Notes: generated by a model from the sequence alone, not told the origin. DNA of 64,000 nt from Adiantum capillus-veneris (GCA_014529385.2 CM043963.1:110152912-110216911); one strand, 5' to 3'; positions 1-12,856 are shown, counted from the first letter of the stretch. Numbers and translations: made by a program.

Positions 1-504
1 TTCCCTACAACTCCCACAAGGCAAGAGGGCACCCCCTAGCTCCTAAAGCTGGCTCAGAGTGGCATGGAACCTGCTCCCACACTGCCTCGAGCCTCGGTGC
101 CTCCCCGAACAATTTTTGGAAAAATTGGTTTTCGGCTAAAACGGGCCATACGAGTCGGAATTTCATGCCGTAAATTTCTATACTAAGTTCTAACTAAGGC
201 GTACTAGTGCAAGTACCTGCCATATTTAGCAGCCTTCGGGGTCCGAAAATGCATTTTTTCAAATTCGGGGTATGGGTGCAGTTTTTCGAGACGGTCAAAA
301 CTAGACGGGTCGGATGACCAAAAACTTACTATTTTTGGAAATTTTTTACAAATATTATTTTAATTCACATTTTGAAGCTTTAAAACATTCTAAACATCAT
401 GGCACTGACAGAATTCAGAAAACTGTTAAAAATAGTAACTTTTTCCATTATGTTCATTTCATGGTACAATGGTGCTCTTTTTGGTCGGCGTCAGAGACCT
501 TACA
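1..504 (-). repeat. Inverted copy of the segment at 36959-37456
   Basis: Read on the minus strand, this stretch matches 36959-37456 closely along its whole length, with scattered substitutions and small indels. The match runs off the left edge of the window, so the repeat is longer than seen. At 37456 the right copy continues into a sequence with a TATA-like box and a CA repeat, which suggests this is part of a promoter-bearing terminal repeat of an element whose other copy lies in the opposite orientation. Nothing in it is convincingly protein coding. Confidence 0.85.
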
Positions 505-619
505 CTGCGTCCTATGTTTAGTTTCTCCAGACAGAATACTTCATATACGTGATGAATCACTTTTTATTATCAATTCTAGTGCTGCAGAAAATATAACATA
601 TTAGTCTAAGTGGCTCCAT

Positions 620-1266
620 AACTATCATCCACAACCAGTTCAACGTGTTGTTTATCTTGCTGATGATACAACTTCTCAAGTAAAGGATATTGGAGATTTA
701 TATCTTGGTACCTTATTTTCTTCCACTCAAATTTTGTGAGGAGTATTACATGTACCAGATCTTCAACGTAATTCATCTTTTAGTTGCTAGACTTGTTGAT
801 CTTGGTTTCATTTGTTGGATTTGATCATACCGAATTCCAAATTGAGAAATATGGATAGACTATAGCCACTGCTCCTTGAAATGGTAATTTGTTTGAAATC
901 TCTCTCAATGATGCTATAGAAAATTTTGTCACTGCTCCAGGTGATCATGATTGCAAAGTATGGCATCACCGTTTTGTTCATGCTTGTTTCTCAAAACTCC
1001 TTGATCTTCAACATTGTGATCTTGTTCATGGCATGAATCATAAAGCTCATCCCCAGATAGGAATTTGGGAGTTTTGTGCTCTTGGAAAAACATAATCATA
1101 AACCCTTTTCTCTCTCAAATACAGCTCATTCTCATGACATATTGGATCTTGTTCATACTGATATATGTGTACCTCTATCTTCTTTAAGATCACAATATCG
1201 CTACTTCATTACGTTCATTGATGATTTCTCACAGTATATGACTGTATTTCTTCTTAGACAAATGTG
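620..1266 (+). pseudogene. Degraded Ty1/copia pol fragment (protease end to integrase start)
   Basis: Reading across several stops and frame changes gives, in order, a strand typical of the region just after the copia protease (VYLADDTTSQVKDIGDL), the VLHVPDL motif, the GAG-pre-integrase zinc-binding region (WHHRF near 965, then Cys residues) and the start of the integrase core (LVHTDICVP near 1150, FITFIDDFS near 1210). The first catalytic Asp context is present. The second Asp, the Glu, reverse transcriptase and RNase H are absent. At least three stops interrupt it, so this is an old, truncated copy. No LTR could be matched to it. Confidence 0.8.
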
Positions 1267-2872
1267 AAATGGGTTTCTAACCTCACTTCTATCTTATTGC
1301 AGACATGGCGAGAACCACGAACATAATTGTCAATTCATGGGACAAAGCTGACTCGACTAGTGCATAGAGTCTACAAGAGGGTGTCAATCTGTTGGAAAAC
1401 AACAGACAACTTGGATCTAACACAAGCCACACTCAAATGACCAAAGTCATCAAAAGCTAGTCATTAATAGGCAAACAAAACATAATCGTTACAGCATCAA
1501 ACAACATCCAAATGTTACACAACTTATAGAATAAGTATATAAGACCTACGCACACATGTTTATGGTCTCAAGTCTCACTTTTAATGAAGTGCAAAAATCA
1601 CGATTATTAACAACAGTGAGTTTTTGACTTAGTCGTTTCTGACCCCGAATGCATCTAAATGCTTAGCAATGATGCCCCAATAACCCACCTATGCTTACTT
1701 TGTGATTTCGTAGCTTAAATTTCTACTTATGATGAAATTATTGGCCACACCAAAATCTACAGTTTACCATGATATGTTTACGTCAATGCGGAGAGCTCTT
1801 ACTTGCGGTTGCAACGCAATAAACGACACTGCAATGTGACAACCAACAAGAAAGTAGGAAGCATGAGAAGGAGAGAAGTGAGTTTCATTAGCTCACGTTG
1901 TCTATTTCTTATCCAAAAACTTACAAAAATCTTTACAAAGTTGGCTTTTATACCTTAGCTAAGGTAGCCAAGGTTTAAAATGAGTAATGTCCCAACGTCC
2001 AAGACCTTTGAGGCTCCACAACTTACTGTATCTGCAACCTAGATACACAAACTAACCTATTCTTTACATCTTGGAACTCTTATTGAGTCTGTAACACGTT
2101 ACAATTATCACAATGGACAAATAAATTGGGAAATAGAATACATGGCCATTTTGGAAAAATGTGAAAAGTGTGTAGCTTAAATCTTCACTGCTTCTTCATA
2201 TTCATCTTTGATGTGCATTCATAAGGCTTAAATCTTTAGAAACTCTTGTTAACTGACGTTGGATCAGTTAACATTCTCCTCTTTCGATTTTAATGCCCGT
2301 CCTCGGGCGCTATTGGAAAGTGTTCGTGGAGGCTGGTAGCATGATGGAACATTGGTTTTCCTGTTGTAGTCCACTCAAGGTGCATAGGTGGAAGCAAAAA
2401 AGAGTGTCTAATGCATATGTCCGATGATGGGACGTCCTATATGCATTCATAGAAATGCATGGAAAACAATATAATGTGCAAGAAATATTTTTTAAGGGTT
2501 CTTCAGAAAGTTGGTGTAGCTATAAAAGCATATGACATGGATTTACAAGTTGGTACCCCTTTGAGAATGGTTTTCTTTGTCGAGGATATGTGCTCTCATC
2601 TAGCTGTGCATTGTGCATAAGTGTTGGACTCTACGACACTCCACCAATTGTAAGTTAATAGACTTCGACTCTTAGCTCATCTCATCCAACATGAGCGACA
2701 TGACTTAGATATGCTCAATCAGCTTGAGCGTAAACCCAATAACTATGACTTCTAGCATAGAGTTTATTACGACTTGAAGCTTTGGGACTAATGCTTTGCT
2801 CATTTTATGGCTCAACAACCCGACTCTGAGTATGCCAAAGAGTGTTTTTTGCACCCTGACGACTTGAATTTT
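1267..2872. other. No gene seen; AT-rich intergenic or repeat-derived DNA
   Basis: No open frame longer than about 60 codons with recognisable similarity is present, and no RNA gene, long tandem repeat or clear terminal repeat was found. It lies between the copia remnant and a reverse-strand coding-like region. Confidence 0.5.
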
Positions 2873-5290
2873 TTACATTCTTGTGCTTACTACTACAAAC
2901 ATTTCTTCAGGTAAAAGTAATCTTAAATCCTCAAAAAGAGGATTAGTGAAGGACCAAGTTAGCATTGAAGGTTTCTTTTGCCCTACCTCTTTTATCATCT
3001 TTGAATCAAAAGTTTTGTTAGTTGGGTTGTCCTTCTTTGACTGTGAAGAATCCATTGTCTGTTTGATTCTCCAATTAGGCATGTTGATAGGAGTCTTTGA
3101 GGTTGTTGTAGGCCTCTGTTCATTGTCAGCATTTGGTTTTTTACTAGGAGCATTGGAAGAATTAGGAATCCAAATCTCTCGATGATCTTTGTATCTCCTT
3201 TGTTGAATTTGCTTCACTCTAGGTCTTGTTGAGTTCTTGAGATCTTCATGCAGGCCTGGTGTAGTTGCAGTTGGCTTGTGGTCAACTAGTAGCTAGATAT
3301 TTGTATAACATATGTAGAATCCTTGTCGAAGAGGAAGATTCTTTGAGTTCCATCTTTGTTCTATATCCCCTTGAGAGTCACGTGGTAAACTTTAGCATCT
3401 TTCAATGTTGTTCTATTGTATACCTGCTTCTTAGGTATCCTAGGATATTGTTGAGGTTGATACCTTGTGGGCCTTCTTGCACGTCTGGTGTAGTTTCAAT
3501 TGGCTTGTGGTTGACTGGTAGCCAAATCTTTGTATAACCCTTGTAGAATACTTGTCCAAGAGGAAGATTCTTTGAGATCCATCTTTGTTCTATATCCCCT
3601 TAAGAGTTGTGGTAAACTTTAGCATCTTTCGATGTTGTTCTGTTGTATACTTGCTTCTTAGGTATCGTAGGATATTGTTGAGGTTGATAGCTTGTGGGCC
3701 TTCTTTCTTGCGAGGGATTTGACTTTCATATGCTCTTACCTGAGGTTTTGGTATCCATATATGTCTGTTACCTCTATAGTACTCATGTTCCTTTAAGCTC
3801 CATTGTGATGCTATCCATCCCATGTGTTTGTTTTCTTGTGTTGATTTCCTGTCTTTAATCGAAACCGGATCATTGAATTTGACTAAATTGATCTAAACAA
3901 ACACTTGCTTTACTTTCTTTTGATTTTTTGAGTACTTGGGTTGATATATCTTTGCTTTTCTGGGTGTCTCCTTAGAGGTTTCATTTGAATTAGCAATTGA
4001 CTTGAAGTTTTGAAAGCCTGACTTGCTAGAAGTATCTGATCCACGAGGGTTATTTGATGTAGAGGCATATGCTGTCACACCTTTGGTGCTAATTGATGGA
4101 AGGTCCACTTTGGCTTTACCTTTGTCTGCAAGATTCTTCATTGATTCTTGTGAATTTTGCAACTCTGAATCTAGCATTAATGGTATCTGTATTTGTTGCT
4201 TGATAATACTCTGGAAAGAGAGTATCAACATTGTATCTTCTCTATAGGCCTGTGTTGGTCTAACCACAGATGTCCAAGGATGACATCTACAAGAATTCTT
4301 TTTGAAGGATTTATTTGAAATTTTACATGCTCTTCATGCTTTTGGATGCTAAGAATAGCAACCATGTCTTTTTGACATGTATGCATACCTAGCATTGTTT
4401 TGCTATCATGTTTTCATGGAGTGAGTTGGAGGGTCCTTTGGATGTTCCTTGCAATCATTTTTCATTCTACTTCTTTATCCAATAGGGAATTGCATCTGAA
4501 ACTTGCTCCATTTACACTACTGAGGACTATAGCTATTCTCATTGGAGGTGCTCTTGAAGATTTATGTGCTACTTTTGTCATGGTCTCATCTTGGCCTAAG
4601 ACTCTATTTTCCAATCTGACTTTCATTAGCTAATTTAGCTGGCAATGTCTGCATCTTTAGACTTCCTATAGCTTCTTGTTTTTCTGCAACCCCGTTCTTC
4701 TTAACTTTTGGCTTCGATGGCATTTTCTGCTCAATAGCTTTCGTGGTTGCTTTTTGCTCTGTTTGATCTGCAGTTCTTGATTCTCGATCTGCTTTTTGCT
4801 CTTCTGAGGTTATATCTGATGGAGATGAATCATCTTCAATAAGATTTCCTTTGCATCGGTCTCCATTTTAATTGTGCTTGAGGACTTTGTGTTGTCATGC
4901 GCGAGTGACCAGTCTTGGTCTTCATTCTTTGTTGTCTGTGATGACTTCATCATGTTTGAACTCCATATCTTTAACATCTTCTGAGCCATTGGCATGCCCA
5001 CTATGATGTTATCTGTAAGATCTTTTGTTGTGATCCCATGGAATTGGGTGATGATGATATATGGACCTACTTGAATGGCGGTGGAGATGATTCCCCAGCA
5101 TTCTGCTTGTTTTGTTTCCAGATATGCTCACGAATTAAGGAGCATCTTCTAGCTGGTTGGCCACATTTTTTCCAAGTGCAAAAGACATGAAGTTCTTGTC
5201 TAGCTGAAAATCTAACTTTACTTTGCTTGAGAGTTTTTCTTCATTCTCACCAACAATGTTGCACTTGATCATGATCTAGATCTTTTTCTG
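2873..5290 (-). pseudogene. Reverse-strand coding-like region of unknown protein, heavily broken
   Basis: On the minus strand several open segments (5290 down to 4810, 4267-3893, 3823-3590, 3217-2873) have protein-like composition: lysine-, serine- and proline-rich, low complexity but not simple repeats. Two segments share an IWIP-type motif (REIWIPNSSN near 3165 and RHIWIPKPQ near 3755), suggesting an internally repeated protein. The broken, polar, basic character and the retroelement-rich setting fit a gag-like protein of a retroelement, but no zinc knuckle, protease or polymerase motif was found, so the family is not named. It is clearly not functional as it stands. Confidence 0.4.
3253..3705. 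repeat. Tandem duplication, two units of about 228 bp
   Basis: Starting near 3256 and again near 3484, the sequence CTGGTGTAGTT(G/T)CA and the following 220 bases recur with scattered differences, ending at GTGGGCCTTCTT in each copy. The duplication lies inside the reverse-strand coding-like region and repeats one of its segments. Confidence 0.85.
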
Positions 5291-5944
5291 TATTGAGTGT
5301 TTTTGTGGTGGAGGTGTCCGTGGGTTGTACGTTTTCTACATTGGCTTTGTCTTGATGGCCTGCTTTCGTTGATGTTGACTCGTATGATTGTGATACTACA
5401 CGTTTTGATTGTAACTGTTGAGAATGCCCGCGTGCATTTAAGTAACTTTTGATCTTAGAAGATCCATTGTACTTTCTGACATAATATGTCTCTTCGAAGG
5501 AGATTTTGGTGGTTACCTTTGTGTAGTTTTGTGAGCTTTTTCGTTGATTTTGACCTATCTATCACCTATTCTGGTAGCTTGAGGATTTGCATCATCTTCA
5601 AATAGTCTTTAACTCCAAGTTTAACATCCGTAGGGACTTGTACAAGGTTATGAACCTATTGGTATTCATTATTGTCTGTATCTCGATATGCATATGTAAA
5701 ATTGGTCACATGCACTTGCTTGAACACTATGGGATTTTCCGGCTTGTGGCTTTGACTTGTGGAGATCAACTGAAACTTTTCCCTTGATGATCTTCATAGA
5801 AGAATTTGTCTACAGATTCTGATGGAATCTGTGTAGGGGATATTTCCAGGCGAGCAATTTTTGGTGAGCGCCTTTTAGGAATCAGGTGAGCAGATTCCTA
5901 AAAAGATTCTCTCTTCCTCCTCGTCGACTCTTTCATCTTTTTTA

Positions 5945-6046
<102 letters not shown>

Positions 6047-6357
6047 ATTAGGGAGGTTGAGACATAGACAAAGATATGCGAGCTAAACAAATCAATGTTT
6101 CAAAAACAACAAAGACAAGGGTACTTAAAACAAGAACACCCATTAATAATACAAAGTTACATTTTATTGGACTTGCATTACATAGACAAGAAGCGTTCAT
6201 CTTCTGGAAGGCCCGGTTTTAGGAGTAGATGTGCTGCCTTCGAGTGGCAAAAGAAGATTCACCACATTCCCTAGCTGCTACGTCATTTCCTCCTCATCCT
6301 CCTCTGTGATGAGCCCAATCTTCTTCCAGCAAGAGAAAGCAAATTGTCTCTTCTCGT

Positions 6358-6537
6358 TCAAGCTGAGTAAGCTCCGCGCGTATTGAGTTCCTTGCAGCAT
6401 TGATAGAGGCGATACACATTGATTGTTGCCTTTAGAGCCTCCCTAAACCAGTCGGCTCTATACAACGCCTCTCCGTTGGGAATGGCTTCCATGGCATCCT
6501 ATGCAGACTTGATTTTATTCTCAAGATCGTCAGACAT
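6358..6537 (-). pseudogene. Small broken reading frame of unknown function
   Basis: From ATG at 6537 the minus strand encodes 59 codons with an internal TAG at codon 13 and a TGA at 6358. The peptide is mixed and protein-like (MSDDLENKIKSA, then DAMEAIPNGEALYRADWF, then helical residues ending in GAYSA). I do not recognise the family. It sits 3' of the SWIM zinc-finger relic on the same strand and could be another gene of the same decayed element. Confidence 0.3.
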
Positions 6538-6795
6538 CGTGAAAAGTAAGAGAGGTGTGCTACGGAAGCTAGTGGACGCTTTCACAAAAATAATTCAAGC
6601 TATGGCAATTTATAGCCATTGTGGAAATATGATATTACTTTATACACAATTTGACACATAAACAACCAGTTCTCAAATTTGAAAAAAAATTGCAAATGAA
6701 TGTACCAAAATGTGACCATCATAAGATAAAATTAGAAACTAGTACAGTTGTCCATTTTGTGAAGCATACTAAGAAAAAGTGAGAATTGACAAATG

Positions 6796-7469
6796 TTATG
6801 CATCCATGCCTAGATAGGTCCGGCTTCGGCTCAGTGCCCTGAAGATATCAGCATCTGCCAGGATTGGTTGATGGATAAACATGTTCTCACTTTGTCTTAA
6901 CCCTAGCACATGCAGATAAATAAAATACAAATTTTTACATGCAAGATATGGTTTTAGTTTTGACACTCGTTCCATGAAGTCTAGACATGTGCACGATGGC
7001 TGGTTGCAAATACAAACTTTGTACATTCCGACATGACCATCTTCACTTTTGGTCTCTACTTTGAAGACCTCATTAACACCATCTGTTGCACATATCTCTT
7101 CTACGACCTTCACTCTCATGGCTAGTGCTAAACTGATCTTGCAAGCAGCATCCTCGAAAATGGAAGTCCAATACCGTACATGCCATCCATCTCCCACTGT
7201 GTCTCTTGCACTGCCTTCAGGAGTGGATGTATATTTGACTTGAAAGCAGAGTTGGTCATATTTTGTGTATGAGCAACCGGCGTTACATTAGATATTCCTT
7301 CTTTGCTGAGTTCCACTTGATACCCCCCTTCATGCAACATTTGCACCTCATCCTCCGATAGGTTGGTGCCCACATTCACGGGCCAAGTATGCGGTGGATG
7401 CTGAGGTTGCGGCTCAATGTTCTCTATTTGTGATCCCTCTCTCATCATAGAGCATCCATCACACCTCAA
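6796..7469 (-). pseudogene. SWIM zinc-finger protein fragment
   Basis: Two overlapping minus-strand frames (7469-7128 and 7197-6796) join across a frameshift near 7150-7200. The downstream frame carries a SWIM-like zinc-binding pattern: CTC near residue 69, then ACKNLYFIYLHVLGL where the family normally has C-x-H, so the second His appears as Asn (CKN). SWIM domains typically lie C-terminal in MULE/FAR1-type transposases and in some E3 ligases. No DDE transposase core is seen, so assignment to a Mutator-like element is only an inference. The upstream frame holds a helical segment with no known domain. Confidence 0.55.
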
Positions 7470-9546
7470 AAAGGTAATTTATCCTAATAGTCATCGTTTT
7501 CTACCACCAACACATGAAAAATACAATTTGAATGGAAAGGCCCCATATAGATGGATAATGAGAGATTGGAAAAGAGCATGGCATAGGCATTGCTCAATGG
7601 ACCCGCTTCCCCGAAATCCACCCAAGAATATGAGACCATGTTTTGTGTTTTTTGAGTAGCCTTATTGGACCAATTTGAAGGTTCAACATTTGCTAGATCC
7701 AATGCACATATTCAAAAACGTAGGCAAGATGATCTAGGACCACATCATAGGCAAGAGCGAAAATTGGAAGACAACGGGAAGCATCATCTTCGAAAGGAAC
7801 CATGAATCCTATCAAACATTGACCAAATCAAAGTGAAAGAAGTTATTGCTTCCATCAGAACACCTACAGGTTACATGCGGTCTTTAAAGGGAGCATTCTC
7901 GAAGACAAAGAAAGGTGATGGACCCTTATTACATGGGTTGAAATCCAACGATTGGCACAAAATGCTCAAGGTGATTATTTATGTTTTATCTTACTTGGAT
8001 GCTACTCTAATGTTATTAATTTTGAAAACACTATGCAATTCATCTTACCATTGAGCATCAGTGGATGTGGAAGCAAGAAAGTATGTGATGCTATATATAA
8101 GATGGGAGATCTTGTTAGGTGGTGAGATCTAAGGAGATTGAATTTGCATCCATGCTAGCTACAAGATTGTTAGCCAAAGAAGAAGTTTTTCTCATTGAAG
8201 AGATCTTTCCTAGGTCCACCATACTAGTGAGCAAACTCCATCTTATATTGCATCTTATGGATGAGATAGAGATTTGTGGAGTGGTACATCCCGTGGATAT
8301 TCTTCCTTGAGCTTTTTCTTCCTTGAGTGTTTTCTTAAGACACTCAAGGACTTCGTGAGACTACGTTCACAGCCAAAGGCTAGCATGGCCAAAGGATGGA
8401 TTGTTCAAGAGTCAGTTGTGTACATCTCTAAGTACTTGGCTATAGTGGATGAAACGATACCACATTTATGGACTGATAAAGAAGATCCAAGGATGCACTC
8501 TCATATGCTGAATGGGAAGGGGAAGATAAAGCTCATGGAAAGGCACATACGTGACACAATAAATAGCTACCTTGTCCTTAATGCACCAAAGATGCAAAAG
8601 TGGATAGATCTACATATATAATTGAAAAGAAAGCATGAAGAAGATCGAGAAGCGCATAGAAATACACTCTTGCAGAAGAAATCACAATGTGGTTCACCCA
8701 CTGTACCTCGCCATGTTTCCAAAACTTATAAGGCCTGATTGGTTGTATGAACAAATGACTAAAGCTAAATCTGATGGTGAGCATGTTAGTGATGAGGAGT
8801 GGGAGTATGCACGAGGTTGTCTACCAAAGGTAATTGCTAATCAAACTCATTATGCACAATATAAAGTATTAGTATATAGCTACCTATACTCAAACTTGTT
8901 CTACTTTCAACAGGCAACAATGTTCAACCCAATGTGGCATGAAGGAAGGTACTTTCAAACTGATAATGTAGACAAAAAACAAACAACAAATGATAGTGGA
9001 GTGATGGGAAATTTTGATGCACAAACTCCAACCGATATGGAAAATAGATATTGTGGAATTATCCAGAGAATATACAGAGTAGATTTTTGAACTTTTTGAA
9101 AGTATGTGTTTGATGTGAAGTGGTTTGCAGGTGTTTCATTTAGACATGCAAGTGATATCTACATGGTGGACTCTACGAGATTCCATATGGGCACAAGTGA
9201 TATCTACATCTCTCCAAAAAGTTGTGAGCAAGTGATCTATCTTCCAAGTATTTACGAACGAAGATTTTGGCTTAATGCCATACAAGCCACTCCAAGAGCA
9301 AGATGTATACTAGATGATGCAGCGAACATAGGAACCATTGTGGACAAACACAACGATGATGATGAAGCAGACATAGAAGGTGAAGAACTTCTAGCACGTC
9401 CGCTTGACGAAGCGAATGAGAATGATGTCGATAAAAATGAGCAAACCTGTATTGAAGATGAAGAAGAGGATGAAGAGCTAGAAGAAGAGAATGATGATGA
9501 GGATGATTGTTTCGATCCATGTATTGTTGATTTTGATGAACTGTGA
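7460..9546 (+). pseudogene. CACTA (En/Spm) transposase relic: Tnp2 end, DUF4218, DUF4216
   Basis: Reading through several frame changes gives Tnp2-family landmarks: a Tyr-rich HRFLPPTHEKYN segment (7490-7530), then LDPMHIFKNVGKMI (7690-7730). A DUF4218-like domain follows (EIFPRSTILVSKLHLILHLMDE near 8195-8265; LKDFVRLRSQPKASMAKGWI near 8345-8405). A DUF4216-like domain follows that (MENRYCGIIQRIYRVDF near 9037-9087; EQVIYLPSIYERRFWL near 9225-9275). It ends in an acidic Asp/Glu-rich tail. A GT-AG intron of about 85 bp can be read at 8829-8913. This domain order is that of plant CACTA transposases. Frameshifts at about 8060 and 8300, stops, and the missing N-terminal half show it is dead. The missing half resembles the minus-strand fragment at 11149-12538. 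Confidence 0.85.
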
Positions 9547-9716
9547 CTCCACATAGGTCATGGCTATGGAAGTAGCAGAGGATGATGTAGTGGATGATTA
9601 ATTAAGGCCATGTTTTAATGCATCCTAATGAGGATTTTGTAGCTAATGTATCACTTGCTTTTGTGAATGCTTTGTTAATGATCTTCTGCTAGCATATATT
9701 GTAACACATTTGTTTG

Positions 9717-9746
9717 ATCTCTCTCTCTCTCTCTCTCTCTCTCTCC
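9717..9746. repeat. (CT)n microsatellite
   Basis: About 14 CT units followed by a C-rich stretch, just downstream of the CACTA relic. Confidence 0.95.
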
Positions 9747-9822
9747 CCCTCCCGCCCGTCCGTCCAAAAGATCTTTAAGATCTCTTGGGATAGTTTCCTG
9801 CGACATTAAAATACTCTTCTTT

Positions 9823-9824
<2 letters not shown>

Positions 9825-9877
<53 letters not shown>
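9825..9877. repeat. (GT)n microsatellite
   Basis: About 25 GT units, ending in an imperfect GTCTGTATGGGTGTGTGTG stretch. Confidence 0.95.
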
Positions 9878-11148
9878 TGTATGGGTGTGTGTGCTAATAA
9901 AAAGAGGAAAATGGTATAACCTTTCTATCACCCAAGTGTGGTAGATTGGTTATGCCATTTCCCTCTTGTATAACAAGTCTTGAGCTCAACTCTCCCCATC
10001 CGATAGAACTTTAAGGTCTCTTAGGATAGTTTCCTATGACGTTGGTGCAGCCAAATATTGTCGACCTAGGGACATGCAAAAAATAGGTACATGATGGTTT
10101 GCAGGTGGATGGCACAATGCTTGAGTAGATACTCGATGCAGGTAACAACAGGTGGTGCCAAGATGGATGTAAAGTGCGTGCTACATTCCATCGAGCTCAA
10201 GGCTCTTTGTGTGCTTGAGGGATGATGGCTGAAAAATCTTCACTGGGGGCTGGGGCAAGGAGTGGTGGCTAGAATTAATCGATGTTTGTGGCAATTATGC
10301 TATTCTCGGCAAGGTTTTCTTCATCCAAAAACCGTTGGTGTGGAGGTAGACTATGATCAGTTGTGGCCATGAGCCGTTGACACGAGGAAGGGTTCTTTTT
10401 TATGAAGGTCATGCTATGTGGATCACGAGGCTATCCACCAATGACCATGGTCATTCTTTCAATTCAAAAGGCAAGGGGAGGCCATAATTTTGCGGCTCAA
10501 AGACTATTGACATGAAGTGCCAGGGCAGCGTTTTTTTGGGCATCAGCAATTGGAGGCTACAAGGGTGTGTGAAAGGGGGTTAAGCCTTTTTTTTTTTTTG
10601 GTAAAGATAAAGCTTAACCTGAAAAAAGAAACAAAAGATGGCTAGCAGCTTTTTTGCAGTTTGCATTGGAAAAGCCAAAAGCATCAGCTTGCATGGGGCA
10701 GCGAAGGACAGAGCTAGCTGAGGATGCCCAAGCATCTGTAGCAACTCAGATCAGGGCCCGGTGAGCTTTGGGCTGGGGGAGTTTGTTGTGGCCGTGACCA
10801 CGCCAGAAGAAGCGGAGAGCGGTGGAAGGGGTCGTGCTGACCCAAGAGGAGGTGAGGTTGAACCTCGCTGATCAGGACTGGTGAGAGAGAGAGAGGAGGA
10901 GATCGACTACAGAGAGTGGAGGCAAGTGTACAAGGCTGAGGTGCTGCAAGCATTATATGTGCTGATGAGAAGGGTAGCAGGGGGCCTAGCAGGAGCCAGT
11001 TCTACAGAAAGGGAGCAAGGTCGAGATCAGTCAAGGGTTGTGAGGACGGCCATCTGCACAGCAGAATAGGGGGGAGTTAGTGGAGTTGAGAGTTAGAGAG
11101 GACTCTCCAAGACCTAGAAAGTCATGCATAGTCCACATAAGTATGCCT
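9878..11148. other. No gene recognised; short direct repeat and G-rich region
   Basis: A roughly 40-bp motif containing TCTC(TT)AGGATAGTTTCCT and ending in GACGTT recurs near 9775-9806 and 10010-10042. Short open frames at 10714-10953 (minus) and 10881-11069 (plus) overlap on opposite strands and match nothing I recognise. A poly-T tract lies near 10588. Confidence 0.45.
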
Positions 11149-12538
11149 CTAGTATGGGTTTGACGCTCCATCAGAGACACATCGTAGACAGAGATACCGG
11201 TCCATATATCCTTTAACTCGAAGGGCTAGATATACATCCAAGTTTTTGACTTTGTGCTTTCCGACGATCAATAAAGATAGCATGATGTAGCCTTTCTTGG
11301 TGCTCTTCCAAGGGGGGATGTTGTAATTGATCAAGACAACTGGCCATGTGCTCCATGACGTATTGTTGGTGCCGAAAGTGTTGACACCATCACTTGCAAG
11401 GCCCAAACAAAGATATTGTGGGTCTCCTTTGAACGCGCCCATTTTTCCTCAATGTGTTTTCATGCTTGTGAATCCATTGGGACATGCATTATACCATCCG
11501 CAAAGCGACTACCAGCATGCCATGTAAGGAGTTTGTTAAAGGTTGTGGTCTTGAACATGTATTGGATACGAGGGATGAGAGAAAAATTTTGTAAAAATTT
11601 CTTTGGTACCTGGTGAGTCTTCTTTCTTTTCTCTGGATCAATGGGAAGGTCTTTTTATCTCTCTTCACCACACTTTGTACATTTCTCCAACCGATCATAC
11701 TCGTTGCAGAAGAGAATGCAATCATTAACACATGCTAGTATCTTTTTGTAGTCCATACCTAGTACATTAACAAATTTACGAGCACTGCGTCTATCTTGTG
11801 GCATCCTATGATCCTTTGGAAGTAGCTTCGACAACACGCTACAAAACTCAAAGTTTATTAGTTGCAAAGGTTATTTATAAAACGCTGTGAAAAAAGACCA
11901 TAAAAATCTAAGTTTATTTAACCTTAAAAGACGATCAATGCTTGTATTGCTCATTGTGCACATGACTTGTAGATTCAAAATCTCTAGCGAAGCACGGAGA
12001 ATAGAGAACGAAGCTCCAGGATATATAGCTATCTTGCTTGCAGCCAAAAGAGTATCCTCCTCCTTTTGCGCAGTCTCGTCACATTCACAATCGTCATCGT
12101 CATGCGGACCTCCTCATGAGCGAGAAGCTCAGGAACCAGATTCTCCATAACTACATCCTCCTCCATCTAGTACGGTAGATCTATCATCTCTTCCTCCCCA
12201 TAATCACCTGCACTGGACCTTGAACTCTCGCCCATTGTTGGTAGAGTGACAAACCTATTTTCTTGCAATTTTCTCTCCGGCTTTCTCCCTTGAGAGCCTC
12301 CTCCTACAACACTCCAGTGAGGAGCGGTATCCATGTGCGAAAGTTCGCGAAGGTCAGTTATTGGTATTCGTGGATCGTCCCACATTCCATATTCCTCGAC
12401 ATGCTTCAAACAGACTCGTCGGAGCCTAGAAATGGCCCTTTTGCAACGCTTACATGAACACAACAACCTATCGTTCAACCATCGATTGCGTTCCACTGCA
12501 TTGTTTGGTCCGTCTTCGCCCCACCTTGGCGCTTGCAT
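11149..12538 (-). pseudogene. CACTA (En/Spm) transposase relic, N-terminal half
   Basis: On the minus strand, from 12538, the first segment has the Transposase-associated zinc motif (LLCSCKRCKRAISRLRRVC, i.e. C-x-C-x2-C spacing followed by HVEEYGMW). Near 11850-11655 comes the Tnp2 N-terminal signature (LLPKDHRMPQDRRSARKFV, KKILACVNDCILFCNEY, then C-x2-C-GEER). Near 11440-11150 the Tnp2 core follows (GLASDGVNTFG, SWSTWPVVLINYNIPPW, LLIVGKHKVKNLDVYL). Known plant CACTA tnp2 proteins show exactly this order. Frames change near 11655 and 11450 and stops intervene. The protein stops about where the plus-strand relic at 7460 begins, so the two may be parts of one split element (inference). Confidence 0.85.
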
Positions 12539-12856
12539 CTTCGAAATGCTAGAGGGGAGGTAGGGAAGGTGAACAAGAGCTTAAAATGAGAATCATTCTA
12601 CATGTCTAATAGATTCTTCTTAAAACAAGTGGAGGGAATAGGTTGGGAAAAGAAGGGGGAAGTGATCATTTTTTTTAATATAAAAAGAAGCACCCTTGGG
12701 TATAATAGCGACAATCAGGGCGACAAATAGCATGGCAATTATTGCGGAAAATATTGATAAAAATATATATTAAAAAGGCAGCGGGCTAGACTGGGTATTT
12801 TTTACCCTAACCCACTGCCAAAACAGCAACGTTAATCTCTGTGTTATTTCTCTTCT

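Noticed and set aside
9252-9554. Serine- or histidine-rich minus-strand frames
   Set aside because: Antisense shadows of the acidic tail of the CACTA relic.
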